Positions 1-11,609 of a stretch of 64,000 nucleotides of DNA are shown in pieces. Under the pieces are notes generated by a model, which saw nothing but the letters and a program-made list of their open reading frames with translations, ran no database searches and was not told where the DNA came from. The translations under genes were made by a program, and so were the position numbers. The stretch comes from Zygnema cylindricum (taxonomy: Eukaryota; Streptophyta; Zygnematophyceae; Zygnematales; Zygnemataceae). Each line of letters opens with the position of its first letter. The first letter of the stretch is position 1. The stretch covers positions 1 to 64,000 of the forward strand of contig JBBHKE010000511.1 in NCBI GenBank assembly GCA_037447655.1, written 5' to 3'.

Positions 1-229
1 ATTTTTCTGTTATATATATCTATATATATGTATATATATAATGTTACAATAAAAAAAATAACAACAAAAAAATAAGAAAACCTCAAAAAAATATAACATT
101 AAAAAAGTTAAAATAAATAAATTATATATTTGATGGTTATTTCAATCTTAAGAGTTCGTGATGAGGTAGAGAGAGAGTAGGAGATAGTGAAAGAATATGA
201 GAGAACGTTTGTTAAATTTTATTTTTGCA

Positions 230-2400
230 GAGATAAAAATTATGGTTAAGAAAAAAGAAGATTGTATATGAGCAATATATATATTTATATATATATTTTT
301 TCTCTATTTTTCGCCCTCATTCTCTCATTTTTTTTCCTCTCTCTCATTTTTTTTCCTGCTGTTTTTTTTTCTCCCATTTTCTCTCGTTTTTTTTCTTTTT
401 TTCTCTTTTATTTCTTCCCTTTTTTTCTTTTATCTCCATTTTATTTTTTACCCTAACAATAAATTTGTGACCTTTTTTTTTACTTGAATGTTATTTAATT
501 TTTATTTTATTTTTATTTTTTTTCAAAATCATTTTTTAAGATTAATAGTCAATAATATCATAATGTTTAGAAATCGATATCGATATTGATTATTATTAAT
601 TTATAATTATAATTTTAGGAGTGTTTTTTATCATGTAATTACGTTAAATTATAGTTATTTATGGTGTTAAGTTTATTAATTATTTTGTATAATTGAACTA
701 ATAATAATAAACTACATTTATTTGTAATAAATAGTTTATATTATTAATAAGTAAATATTAGAAATATAACAATTATTTACGGAATAAATAATGGTGGTAA
801 AAAAATGTTTTTACTATTGAATATACATTCATTGTTATTATTATTATTAAATGTTAATAAATTTTTATTATAAAAATATAATTTAAAATTGAATGTTAAC
901 AAATAGGTTAAATATTAATACTTATTAATGTGAATAGTATTTGGTTTAATTCGGTAAAATCGACCTCTATTTTTTTCATTTTAATAATAATGTGTTAATT
1001 TTAAAATAAAATAAAATTAATTGGAACATTGTAGTTTTTTAAAATTAAGATTTTATTACATTAATTGGAGAACTTAAATAAAATTTAAATATTTTTTGCA
1101 CGTAATCAATGATTTTTTTTTTGTCAAAAATTCGTTTCAATCGTTTGCGATTTTTTTCTGAAAATTGGGTTCAATCTGTCTCGAGGTAAGTTTTTTTTTA
1201 TTTTTTTTTTTTAATTTTTATTTGAAGTTTTTTTTTTTTTATTTTTTTTTTTTTTTTTTTTTTTAATTTTAATTTTAAGTTTTTTTTTTTTTAATTTTTT
1301 TTCTTAAAAGATAAAATTGTCTATAAAGGCTTCAAACTTTTTATCCATTTTTTTTTGTAAAAAATTAACAAAATCTACAAAAAAAATAATGTAAATACCC
1401 TCTAATCTTTTATATACAATTTATTCTTTCAACAAAAAATAATAAAAAAGTTAATAAAATTTAAATTAAAAAAATAACAATATAAAATCTTATCTTCAGG
1501 CGAGTTTAACGTATCTAAAACCATAATACATATTATCGACAAAAAAAAACATTAACTACATACGAAAAATATTTAAATTCTATTTAAATATTCAACTAAT
1601 GTAATAAAATTTTCATTCTAAAAAAATTACAAATTATAATTAATTTTATTATATTTTACATTTTACCAATCATAGAAAAAAAACTTATCAAAAACTAAAT
1701 TCTATTTAAATTTATAAATATTTATATATAACTTATTTGCTAACATTCAATTTAAAAATTATTTATAATAAAGTTAATTAACATTCAATAATTATAACAA
1801 TAATAATAAATTTCTATTAAATGCTACAAATATTTATTTACCACCATTATTTATGAGCGTATATAAAAATATAGTGCTATTATTTACTCATTAATAATAA
1901 AACTATTATTACTAATAAATTTAATTTTAATATTATTGATTCAATAATACAAATAATTAATAAACTTAACACCATATTTAATTATAATTTAGCGTAATTT
2001 ACATTATAAAAACACTTTTAAAATTATAATAATAAATTAATAATATAAATGTCAATATCAGTTCTTAACATTATAATATTAGTAGTTATTAGTCTTAAAA
2101 ATGATTATAAAATTAAAAAATATAAAAAAGTTCATGGAATTTTTCGTTGGTAGATTAAAAGATAAAATAGAAAAAAAAAGAAATAAAAAAACAAAATGAA
2201 AAAGTAAAAAAAAAGAAAAAAAGAAAAAAAAAGAGAGCAGAGAAAGAAAGAGTAGAAATAAAAATACAAAAAAAAAAAATAGAAAAAAAACAAAAGAAAA
2301 AAAAAAAAGTGAAAATATGAGGATAAAAAAATAAAAAAAATAAATAATAGAGAGAGAAAGTTATTACACATATAACTCTCTTTGTTTTTATAAAATGTTT
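230..2400. repeat. Large imperfect inverted repeat, about 1 kb arms
   Basis: The left arm (about 230-1130) and right arm (about 1530-2400) are diverged reverse complements centred near 1320. Matching anchors are 560-590 with 2049-2080, 655-690 with 1941-1985 (sharing ggtgttaagtttattaatta), 785-803 with 1830-1860, and 1000-1130 with 1530-1660. Midpoints of all pairs fall within a few bases of each other, so this is one collinear fold and not chance AT matches. The centre is poly-T and poly-A rich. No transposase, target duplication or terminal motif is visible. It could be a foldback or MITE-type element, or an ancient inverted duplication. Bases 1-229 outside it are plain AT-rich DNA. Confidence 0.7.
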
Positions 2401-3176
2401 TTAGATAATCGTTTGATTATTTTTTACATATACTTTTAAATCTAGTCATTAATAATATGTGATATGTGTATCGTAAATTTCTTTATTTTCTTTTAAGAGA
2501 AAAAAAAAAACGTGAACGGAAAAACATTACTCTTATTTGATTGGAGGCATTGAAGGAAATGAAAGTTAATAAATTTTATCTGTTAGCATCTGAAAACACT
2601 CCAGATTCGTTGAAATTTTTATGTATAATTTCACTATCGATAAAATTTCTTTAAAAGTCTTCACAAACTTTCTTTTATCTTTTCTCTCTCTCTCTCTAAT
2701 TCTTTTTTTTCATTTTTTTCTTTCACTTTTTTTTTATCTTTTTCTATTATTTTATCAATTATTTTTCTTTATTTTTATGTTCTTAATATTTTTTTATTTT
2801 GTTTATTTTTTTTTAAAACTTAAAAATTTTATACCTACATGTATCTTTTTCACTACATTTATAGTTTTTTTTTCTAAAATAAATAAAAAATCTTTTAGTT
2901 TTTTTTACACACTCGTAGAAAAATAAATTCTAAGAAAAAATAAAAAAAATTAAAACGAGATAATGAAGTGCAAAGAAACAAATAAGAGTTTATCATCTAT
3001 TAACTTTCACTAAAAATTCCATAAATAGACAAAAATATTAAAAATAAAAAAATTGGACGAAAAAAAATAGAAGAAAAAAAAAAAAAAACTTAAAATTGAA
3101 GAAAAAAAAAAAAAAAACTTAAAATTGATCTATTCTTTTAAAAATTAAAATATATATATATATATTTAAAAAAAAG

Positions 3177-3216
<40 letters not shown>

Positions 3217-3438
3217 AAAAAGACCACTTACAAAAATCCACTTCTCTACAATTTTCGTAAAAGAGATTAATGAGTAATAATTAAAGAATAAAAAAGATTA
3301 TAAACTTACTATTTATATATTTTTTTAAATTGTCTTAATTTTCTTTCGACAATAAAATTTTATAACAACTATGATTATGATTATAATTGATATGCATTAT
3401 CACAATAATAGTAATTTAATTACTTTTTTGAGCCATCG
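2401..3438. other. AT-rich low-complexity DNA with microsatellites
   Basis: No gene is supported here. It holds pyrimidine and purine tracts, a (GA)n run at about 3177-3212, an (AT)n run just before it, and a two-copy tandem of about 30 bp at 3070-3130 (a poly-A tract followed by cttaaaattga). The open frame at 2621-2926 encodes almost only Phe, Leu, Ser and Ile because it runs through T-rich tracts. Confidence 0.7.
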
Positions 3439-4119
3439 TATCTTTTAATGAGCACATCATATCTCTTAATGATGCAAAAATTTTTCTCAATATCTTAATT
3501 CAAAAAATACATTAAGATTGTCTATTCAATTAGAACCCAATATTAATCATTGAAATTATTTAATCAAATCACTAATACACTAAGATTGTCTATTTAAGTA
3601 CAACTAGACCTTAATTATTGAAACTGCTTTTACTAAAACTGCCAACTAGGTTTTAATATTTTTTTTTATGTTTACAAAATCAAAACAATTATTTATTATT
3701 ATTATTATTATTATATATAATGTTTTTTTTTTTTTTTTTAAACCTTAATTATTGAAACTGCTTTTACTAAAACTGCCAACTAGGTTTTAATATTTTTTTT
3801 TTTATGTTTACAAAATCAAAACAATTATTTAAAAACATTATATATAATTATAATAATAATAATAAATAATTGTTTTGATTTTGTAAACATAAAAAAAAAT
3901 ATTAAAACCTAGTTGGCAGTTTTAGTAAAAGCAGTTTCAATAATTAAGGTCTAGTTGTACTTAAATAGACAATCTTAGTGTATTAGTGATTTGATTAAAT
4001 AATTTCAATGATTAAAATTGGGTTCTAATTGAATAGACAATCTTAATGTATTTTTTGAATTAAGATATTGAGAAAATTTTTTGCATCATTAAGAGATATG
4101 ATGTGCTCATTAAAAGATA
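3439..4119. repeat. Foldback element with a partial third copy in the loop
   Basis: The left arm 3439-3726 and right arm 3831-4119 are near-perfect reverse complements of about 288 bp. The outer ends read tatcttttaatgagcacatc on the left and its complement on the right. The 104-bp loop (3727-3830) is not unique: from about 3739 it repeats in direct orientation the inner part of the left arm (about 3608-3694, containing cttttactaaaactgccaac). That inner segment therefore occurs three times. No target-site duplication or ORF is seen. The arms are far less diverged than those of the 230-2400 repeat, suggesting a more recent event. Confidence 0.9.
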
Positions 4120-5300
4120 AATTTTATTCAATTTTGTTTTTTTTTAAATATTATCTTAACAAAATTTTTTTTTTGAATAACGTTAAGAAAAAAAAATGTA
4201 ATAAAATAATAGAATTAAAATATTATAAATAAAAAAAAATAATAACAAAAATAATAAAATCAATCATTATTTATAATAGAGAAAAAATAAAATTATTATA
4301 TAAAGTAGTTATTTACATTTTTCATCGACAGAAAAATATTATTAAAATAATGATCTAGACGAACTATTTAGATTTAAACAAAAAATGTAAAAACGTGCGA
4401 AAAAAAAGTTGTATGATTTTTTCTTTTCATTTACTTAAATATATTCAAAGGAAAACGAGAAATAAAATGTTCAAATTTTTTAAATAAAAAAAAAATTAAT
4501 GAAATTGAAAAAGAAATTTAAAAAAAAAAATCATTTTTATCAAGTATATTATATATATATATTTTTAATAGGTTACGGATAGTGTTAAATTTTATTAAAT
4601 AATGATGTTTTAACATTAATTTTTAGTTTCAATAGTTTTTTTTATCTTTTAAAGTTAAATTATTCATAAAAACATTTACAATAAAAATAATTCTCTTTAT
4701 TTTATTTATCTCTAAAATAATGACATTTTATTAATTTTGTTTACTTTTTGTTATTTTTGTTTTTTATATAATAATTATTATTGTTTTTTTTTTTTTAACA
4801 TTTCAAATCTTTTTTGTTTTACTTTCGTATTTAAAATATTACAATTATTATTGTTTATTTTTATTAACATTTCCATTTTTTTTGTTTTATTTTCGATATT
4901 GAAAATATATATATATTATATATATATATATTATATTTATAATATCTTTCGACATTTTCGACATTTTTAGATATTGTTTTATATTTTTCAATGTTTTTTT
5001 ACATTGTTTTTCAACATTATTTACATTATCTGACATTTTTAAAGTAATAAATAAAAAAATGTAATGAATATAAGAACAAAAAAAGTGAACAACTACTTTT
5101 ATAACTTAATAAATATTTTTTCCCTTTTTTTGTAGAATTTAATGATTTTATTATATTTACCATTTTTGATTATATAAAGGTCAATAGTGTTTTCATTTTT
5201 TTTTTTAATTTATTGGTTTTTTTTTTTTTTGAAAGTATTGATTATTTAAAAATGATTTTTTGATATTCAAATTACTTTAAAAAAAAATATTTTTTTTTGC
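4120..5300. other. AT-rich low-complexity DNA
   Basis: A/T homopolymer runs and short AT dinucleotide tracts (about 4545-4560 and 4905-4935). The only long frame (4737-4970) is Phe/Tyr/Ile-rich and looks like a composition artefact. No gene, RNA or mobile-element signature was recognised. Confidence 0.6.
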
Positions 5301-5329
5301 GTTGTAATTATTTGCGTTGTAATTAACAT

Positions 5330-6190
5330 TTGACTTTAATTATTTTACGTACACTATAATACGTACACAATTTTTTGCGTTGCAATAAGTGTATGATTAG
5401 TGTACGATTCGGTACATGGTAGTTTCTCATATTTGTCGGAGCTACACTTTGAAGCGGCGCTAACTGAGGGTTCATATCTCGCCAAACTGCTTTAAAGTTC
5501 CTTTCAAAATGAATGGTACATATCACAAGGTTTAAACATTTTCCTATTATGAAAGATTACAGTATGACCCTTTGTGGCTAAATAGAGGTTTTGTAATACG
5601 TACAAGATAGTATGTGTACGATTTGGAACACAAGGTTTAAATAATTTTCCTATTATGAGAGGTTTGGGTAGGACCCTTTGTGGCTAAGTACAGGTTTTAT
5701 AATACGTACACAAATTTTTGCGTTGTAGAAAGAACATTTTCATATTATGAAAGATTACGGTATGACCCTTTGTGGCTAAATAGAGGTTTTGTAATACGTA
5801 CAAGATAGTATGTGTACGATTTGGAACACAAGGTTTAAATAATTTTCCTATTATGAGAGTTTTGGGTAGGACCCTTTGTGGCTAAGTACAGGTTTTATAA
5901 TACGTACACAAATTTTTGCGTTGTAGAAAGTGTACGATTAGGTACACAGTAGTTTCTCATATTTGTCCGCTGATTTGAAGTAAGTGTACGATTCAATACA
6001 CATTACATACACAGTATTTCCACATATTTGTCCATTGCTACGCTTTGAAGTTTGGATAACCAAGGGTTCAAATCTCACCAAATGACTTTAAAGTTTCTTT
6101 CAAAATGAATGTTATGGATCAAAAGGTTTAATTTTTTTGTTATTATGAAAGGTTAAAGTACGACCACTTGTGGCTAAATACATGGTTTTT
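5330..6190. repeat. Cluster of tandem and interspersed repeat units, GTAC-rich
   Basis: A unit containing gtgtacgatt, tagtttctcatatttgtc, a run ending tttcaaaatgaatg, and cctattatgaaa with tttgtggctaa occurs at about 5385-5600 and again, diverged, at about 5935-6185. Between them a 198-bp unit is tandemly duplicated (5535-5732 and 5733-5930). Each copy is itself two diverged half-units of about 100 bp sharing accctttgtggctaa and gtaatacgtaca-like tails. The hierarchy resembles a decayed LTR or a young satellite. No coding potential is seen. Confidence 0.75.
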
Positions 6191-6891
6191 CGTGTCATTT
6201 TCCTTTAAAATTTAGCGTTGTACTGATAAATTTTTAAATGTACGAGAAAATCAAAAAATTTTAGAGTAGAATTTGCATCATGCTCAAGTTTATGATGTAC
6301 GAAACGTTGTCGTCTTGTGTTTTTTCGACCCTCTATCATGCGATTTTCAAACTTATCCGAAAACACATCGGTGATGCCTTTTAAATAACGTAAAATTGCT
6401 TTCACAAATAAGAAAACAAATTCTCAATTGTGAAAAGTTATCACAGGTTTTTGACGACAAAAAAAAATACAAGGCTGATCGTTTTTTTAAGTGTGAAAAG
6501 TTTTTAAAAGTTTACATTGACAAAAAAAAAACAAGGTTGATTGTTTTTCTCTGCTTGCATCTTATGCGATTTTCTTTGTAGGGGTCTCGAGGTTGCAGTG
6601 CCATTTATGGAAAGGTGAAAAAATTTGCAAAAACATTATTAACTCTGTTTCTATTCGTGGCGGCAAGACAAGAGTGGCTAGAAGGCTGTACGTCTACGAT
6701 GTCACGCAAAGATTTACCGAATCGTTACAAAAATTACAATGTGTCTTGCAAAGTTTCAAAAAGATTCGAAAAGTAGGGTGCGACTGTTAACAAAAAGCAA
6801 GGGTATTGTCCACGTCTACAATCATCACACCTTTAAATAACGATTTTCGTTGCTATATATTGGGACACTCAAAATCTGTGTATGGCGAATC
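6191..6891. other. Anonymous spacer with a short tandem duplication
   Basis: Two diverged copies of about 65 bp lie at about 6427-6555; both have tgtgaaaagtt, a gacaaaaaaaa tract, acaagg and ttgattgttttt or a close variant. Small frames at 6205-6405 (minus) and 6593-6790 (plus) resemble no family convincingly. The segment ends where the E1 LTR begins. Confidence 0.5.
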
Positions 6892-7910
6892 TGCAACTCA
6901 AAAACCTTTATAGGGTCCATAGGCTGTCAAAGTGAGCAGCTCACACGAAGCCTTTAGGATAACCGTGACCCCTTCTACTTCAAAAATAATTACCACCCTG
7001 ACATACAATAACTCTAACCATTTTCACCATTGTGAAGAGAAGACTCTTCAATTCGATAGCAAAAAAAATGGCTTAATTTGCTCCCCTAAGCAGTAAGTTA
7101 TGAAGGGTCAAAGTTAACCTTTTGTACAAAAGCACTCTGGGAGGGAGGCGGCTACCTAATATTTTTCCTAAGTCCTAAACCCCTCTCTAAACCTTTTACT
7201 ACAAGAGTACGGCACCAATGAAAACACTGTAACGTATAAAAAGGTACTAGTGTCGGAGTACTTTTCGTATGGTCATTCAACTGTGTGGCCAAAATGGTGA
7301 CGACTTCCACATTCGGATTCGTTCTAATATTCTCCAAAAATGTTGCAAGCAAATGAGATGGCGCCATGTGTCACTCGGTGTGACTGAAACTGAAAACCGC
7401 CAAAACACACATTCCGTGATGTCAGCTCCTAATCGCGACCGTCGATCCAAAATCAGCTTTTAATTCTTACCGTCAAACAAATGTGCGGTATATTTGAACG
7501 GTACCCTACTCCATAAGATATCTAACTCTATCTATGTGCTAGAGTTCTTTGAAACCGTTAAATGAATTCTCTACAATTACAAGTTTAAATAAATGTACAC
7601 CCTATATCTCAGCACAGGTCCTTGACTATAGGACAAAGTTAACGGCTACTGGCGACTTTGACGGATAATAGGTAATGGGATCAAATCCTCGATCCGCCAA
7701 GCCCCATTTTTGGTAAACCTACCAAATCCTTCTACTTATCTCTCTAGAGAGCATAGACAGCTTTGGCTCCAGCTCCATTTTTAGCATTCAGGGACTACGG
7801 CAAGTGTGGAGGTTTGAGAGAGGAGTTAGAGGCAGACTGCCTTTGCTTCTTTTCTTTGATTTTACAAGTTTTAAACCTAGAAAATACCGAAAGAAACATT
7901 GATTTCTACA
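6892..7910 (-). repeat. E1 3' LTR
   Basis: About 1019 bp. On the plus strand it begins tgcaactca and ends gatttctaca, so the element-sense LTR begins TGTAGAAATC and ends with TTGCA. It aligns along most of its length with the 5' LTR copy at 10980-11609, for example around atggcttaatttgctcc and gtacggcaccaatgaaaac. It holds a GTAC cluster (7207-7261) and a degenerate tRNA-like module (about 7633-7700). Confidence 0.85.
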
Positions 7911-7927
7911 CTCCCCTTATTTTCTAG
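7911..7927 (-). other. E1 polypurine tract
   Basis: Reads CTAGAAAATAAGGGGAG on the minus strand, directly before the 3' LTR. The same position in E4, E6, E9 and E11 carries a close variant. It is the expected plus-strand primer for reverse transcription. Confidence 0.8.
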
Positions 7928-7940
7928 TCACTTTTTAATA

Positions 7941-8530
7941 TTAGACCACTATTCTGCTTACAAAAAAAAATAGTTTATGGGAAGGTACAGGTTCGGTCAT
8001 CATATCTGCCACCATTTCACTATCTGGTCTATACTCTAAATTGATTATCTTGTTTTCTACCTTTTCTCTAACAAAGCTAAGTCTATTGTCCAAATGTTTA
8101 GCGTTGAAGTGTTGTTTGGGATTGGAAGAAATGCCAATCGCTGCCTGATTACCACAAAAGATTTTGTGCACACCACTCTTAAGGTGACCAAATTCATCAA
8201 GCAAAGACTTCACCCACATCAATTCTTTTACAGCAAAGCAAGAGGCCATATACTCAGCCTCCATTGTGGACTGAGCAATAATCTTTGATGTTTGCTGCTC
8301 TAGTAGCAAGCCCTATCACCCACATACAGAACATATACAGAAGTAAATCTCCTTATAGGAGCATCCCCATAGCTGGCATCACTCCAAGTGGTGATGTCAG
8401 TATTGTCCCTACTCAAATGCAACCATAGATCTCTAATTCCTATGAGATATCTAAAGACTCTTTGTTGCCTCCCAATCTTTTTTAGTGGGAGCATCCAGAC
8501 TCCCCCCTACAGATGCTGCTTAATCTGGTC
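7941..8530 (-). pseudogene. E1 RNase H remnant
   Basis: Two frames (7941-8309 and 8300-8494) together cover a copia RNase H. Visible blocks are TDITTWSDASYGD with its catalytic Asp, then QSTMEAEYMA with the catalytic Glu, a G-NQAAI block where DNQ is usual, and a C-terminal VADMMTEP block matching the family ADMLTK signature. The first catalytic region lies in one frame and the rest in another, so a frameshift near 8300 breaks it. The domain would degrade the RNA strand during reverse transcription; this copy cannot. Confidence 0.85.
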
Positions 8531-8667
8531 GGGTACAATTCATAAAATAGATTAGGTTGTTAACTACTTGTCTAAAAGGAATGGTCTGCATAAACCTCTT
8601 GTGTTCAATACCTAACTCATCTTCCACGATTATAATTTCCTATTCCACACTCCCCTCACTTTCTTCT

Positions 8668-9520
8668 TTAACTCCATTGAAGTTGTATAATCATTTGCCT
8701 TTGAAACTTTTCCAACATGTTCCCAATGGCCTTCTTTTGAGTTATTCTTATTATTTTTCTATGTATGTCTCTCTCTAGTTGAATTCCAAAAATATATCTT
8801 ACTTCTCCCATATCATTCATTTCAAATCTACCTTTTAGATATGATTTCAATTTGTTGATTTTATCTTTAGACTTACTGAAGACAATGAAATTATCAACAT
8901 AAATGGCAAAAAAGATAATACCCTCTTCATCCTCAAACAAGTAAATTGAGTGATCTGAGCTGATCTGAATGTATCCGTGACCGGTAAGAAACTCATCAAG
9001 CTTTTTAATCCACTGCCAGTACGCCTGTTTCAAACCATAGAGAGATTTGATTAATCTGCATACCTTGCTCTCATCTCTTTGCTCCATAAATCCTTTGGGA
9101 TGCGCATGAAGATCTTATCTTCCAGCTCTCCATGGAGGAAGGTTGTTTTGATATCCATTTGGTGCACTTCCATGTCTTTTGCAGCTGCCAGATTGAGAAG
9201 AATACTGACGGAGGGAAATTTGACGACCGGAGCAAAGTTTTCCTCGTAGTCGATTCCTTAATTCTGAATAAATCCTTTGGCCACTACCGGGCCTTTTAAC
9301 GCTCAATTGTGTTATCAGGATTCAATTTTAATTTGAAAACCCACTTACACCCTATCGAATTTTGGTCAGGTAGATAGTCGAATGACTCCAAAGTATCGGC
9401 CGCTATGATTGAGGCCATTTCCACGTTGATAACTATTTTCAATCGGTTTCTCTTTGGACAGTTCATCGCCTCTTTGTAAGTCTGAGGTTCATCCGAGTGG
9501 GATAGTCTAGTTACCAACAT
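8668..9520 (-). pseudogene. E1 reverse transcriptase remnant
   Basis: Frames at 9296-9520 and 8668-9087, plus a broken stretch between them, cover the copia RT (RVT_2 family). The N-terminal block has EPQTYKEAM and GCKWVFKLKL. The middle block (about 9080-9290) shows MDIKTTF-like residues in a different frame from its flanks. The C-terminal block has SLYGLKQA, and the catalytic YVDD is changed to YVDN. It would copy element RNA into DNA in the virus-like particle. The domain is close to family length but inactive. Confidence 0.88.
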
Positions 9521-10975
9521 TCATTGGCTACCCTTTCCAACGGTGAAATAAACTTCCTCCTCAAAACTACTATTAAATGTTCCCTTCCTAGTGCTAGTTT
9601 CAAAACCCTTATCATCTAAGACAAATGTTGAGATGAGGTTTTTGTTTAACTCAAGAATAAACAACACATCAGAAAATGTAACTAAGGATGTCTTTCCCTC
9701 CACTAAGACTTTCAGATCTACTGATTCTACCAAAGTAATACTAACTACCCTGCCATCCCTATACTCTATCTCTACAGTGAGAATCTTTCTAAACTTTGTG
9801 AACATGTGTTTGTTGTTACACATGTGCATGGAGGCATTTGAATCCACAATCGAGCCTCTTTCACCTTTCAATCCTCCGAAAGCACATTTCTGCTTACGCG
9901 GAATCTCGACCTTGATTTTCCTCTCCAACTCCTCATCCAACAAGAGATCATCGCCCTCGTCCTCAGATTCCTCTTCATGTACCTCCTTTACAAGGGCCAT
10001 TTTCATCCTCTTGGAGGTCCACTGATATGTGCCTCATTTAACCAAAAATCGGTTAGCTAAGATCACTCTGCCATATAGTGCTTTGATTTCTTACACAAAT
10101 GACACAGCACCTTGGGAGCCTTTGGTCCAAACTCATCGGATTGATTTTTCTACAACCCCCCCTGTAGTCCTAATCGATTTTCTAGGATTCTTCTTTCTCC
10201 AGTCTGTCTCAGCTACCAAGGCTTGCCCACTCTTTCCTCCCCTTCAGATCTCTATCGTATTCTCTCGAACGAGAATCATCCCTACCACTGAATTCAATAT
10301 CCACCTGGAGTCAGGGAAGCCCTGCACATGGTTGACTATATTATCGTAATCATTCGGTAACTTTATAAGCAAACTATTGACTTTCATCTTTTGAGTTTGA
10401 ACATGTCTAACACTCTTTAGCTCAATGAAATATTTTGCTAGTTCACTACAAAAATCCAACCTTTTCCCCCATTTGTATATATATGAATCTATTTTCTAAT
10501 CTGTCAAGTGGTGTTGCTGAATCGTACGACTTCGGTATATCTTTATAAGAGCCACCCATAGATTGGATGCCTTTTCTACTTGCAAATGAATAGATGCATG
10601 TCCTTGAGTAAGATGGCGAAAGATAAAGTGCTTCGCCGCAATATTGTTATGGTCTCACGTATCAATATCATTCTCCTCGTTACTCGCAATATGCGAGATG
10701 AATGCTGAACCGGTTGCTGTGGGTGTGATCGTCTCCTTCTCCTTTCCTTTGTCTAACACCTCCCTTTCCTTTGTCTCCTCCATTGGAGATGGATCTGCAT
10801 CTCTGGTGAATCCGTGTCCTCTAAACCCTAGAGGGATGTCTAAACTAGATGGGCGCCTCACTCGTCCACTCACTATTCCCCAAAACCTTTTCTCACATAC
10901 AGTTTCTTTCATCATACTCTCCCAATATTTGAAGCCAATTCCATTAAAGATGGCGACCCTAGAGGGTGGGCGCAT
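9521..10975 (-). pseudogene. E1 gag and protease remnant
   Basis: Gag starts at the ATG inside the primer-binding site (10973-10975) and begins MRPPSRVAIFNG. It continues, with stops and shifts at about 10459-10655, through the copia capsid-type domain (LIKLPNDYDNIV). The CCHC knuckle near 10065-10100 shows CHLC and then H, but its last Cys codon has become TGA. Next comes KQKCAFGG and a protease-like block with IVDSNASMHMC, where the active DSGA reads DSNA. A GAG-pre-integrase-like tail ends at a stop at 9521. Integrase should follow and does not. Confidence 0.82.
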
Positions 10976-10979
10976 AACG
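10964..10979 (-). promoter_or_regulatory. E1 primer-binding site, degenerate anticodon-arm type
   Basis: The minus strand reads CGTTATGCGCCCACCC next to the 5' LTR. It matches the E4/E9 site GGTTATGGGCCCACCA at 13 of 16 positions. The gag ATG lies inside it. Confidence 0.65.
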
Positions 10980-11609
10980 TGCAACTCTGAGACCTACATA
11001 GGTCCTCAGATTAAGCAGCTCCTACGAAGCCCCTAAGATAACCCTGACCCTTTCTAGTTTAAACAATAATATTTGCCACCTTGCCAAACAATATCTCTGA
11101 CCTGTTTCACCTCGTGAAGAGAAGACTCCCCTGAGTCTATTGCAAAAAAAATGGCTTAATTTGCTCCCTGAGTTATGACGGGTCTAAGTTGACCTTCTGT
11201 AGAGAAGCACTTTGGGAGAGAGGCGTCTACCTAATATTTTCTTAAGTCTTAAACCCCTCTCTAAACCTATACTACCCTAGTACGGCACCAATGAAAACAG
11301 TGTATCGTACTGAAAGGTGTTGGTGTTGGAGTACTTTCTGTACGGCTATTGTACGGCGTGGCCAAAAAGGTGACAGCTCCCACATTGTGATTCGTTCTAA
11401 TATTCTCTGGAGATGTCCCAAGCAAATGAGATGGAGCCACGTGTCACTCTGACTGTAACCTTGAACCGCCAAAACGCCCATTTTGTGATGTCGCCTTCTT
11501 TCGCGTGCGTCGATCCAAAACCGGTTTTTAATTCTAGCTGTTGAAACAAACGTGCGGTATATTTGTTTCGTGCGGTACCCTACTCCGTACGATATCTAAC
11601 TGCGTCTAT
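10980..11609 (-). repeat. E1 5' LTR, truncated
   Basis: Begins (plus strand) tgcaactctgagacc and is collinear with the first ~630 bp of the E1 3' LTR. Homology stops at 11609, where the related E2 LTR starts. It keeps five GTAC motifs between about 11279 and 11372. Confidence 0.82.

Larger units (their letters stand above)
6892..11609 (-). mobile_element. E1: degenerate Ty1/copia element, integrase lost
   Basis: Minus-strand copia element with a complete 3' LTR, polypurine tract, RNase H, RT, protease and gag remnants in copia order, an anticodon-type primer-binding site, and a 5' LTR cut short at 11609 by the E2 LTR. The protease region passes almost directly into the RT start at about 9520, so the integrase domain is missing. 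Stops and frameshifts occur throughout and the RT YVDD motif reads YVDN. It is an inactive copy. The five bases before the 3' LTR are gaatc; the matching duplication at the other end is lost with the LTR. Confidence 0.88.

Noticed and set aside
262-456. Phe/Leu/Ser-rich open frames (also 2132-2371, 2621-2926, 4737-4970)
   Set aside because: They run through T- or A-homopolymer tracts and have no domain or conservation; a composition artefact.
6205-6405. AILRYLKG motif resembling the copia RT-RNase H junction
   Set aside because: Only eight residues match; the rest of the frame shows no copia block on either side.
9115-9306. Frame 9115-9306 (minus) as a protein
   Set aside because: It is out of frame with the E1 RT blocks in the same interval, which are the real coding remnant.
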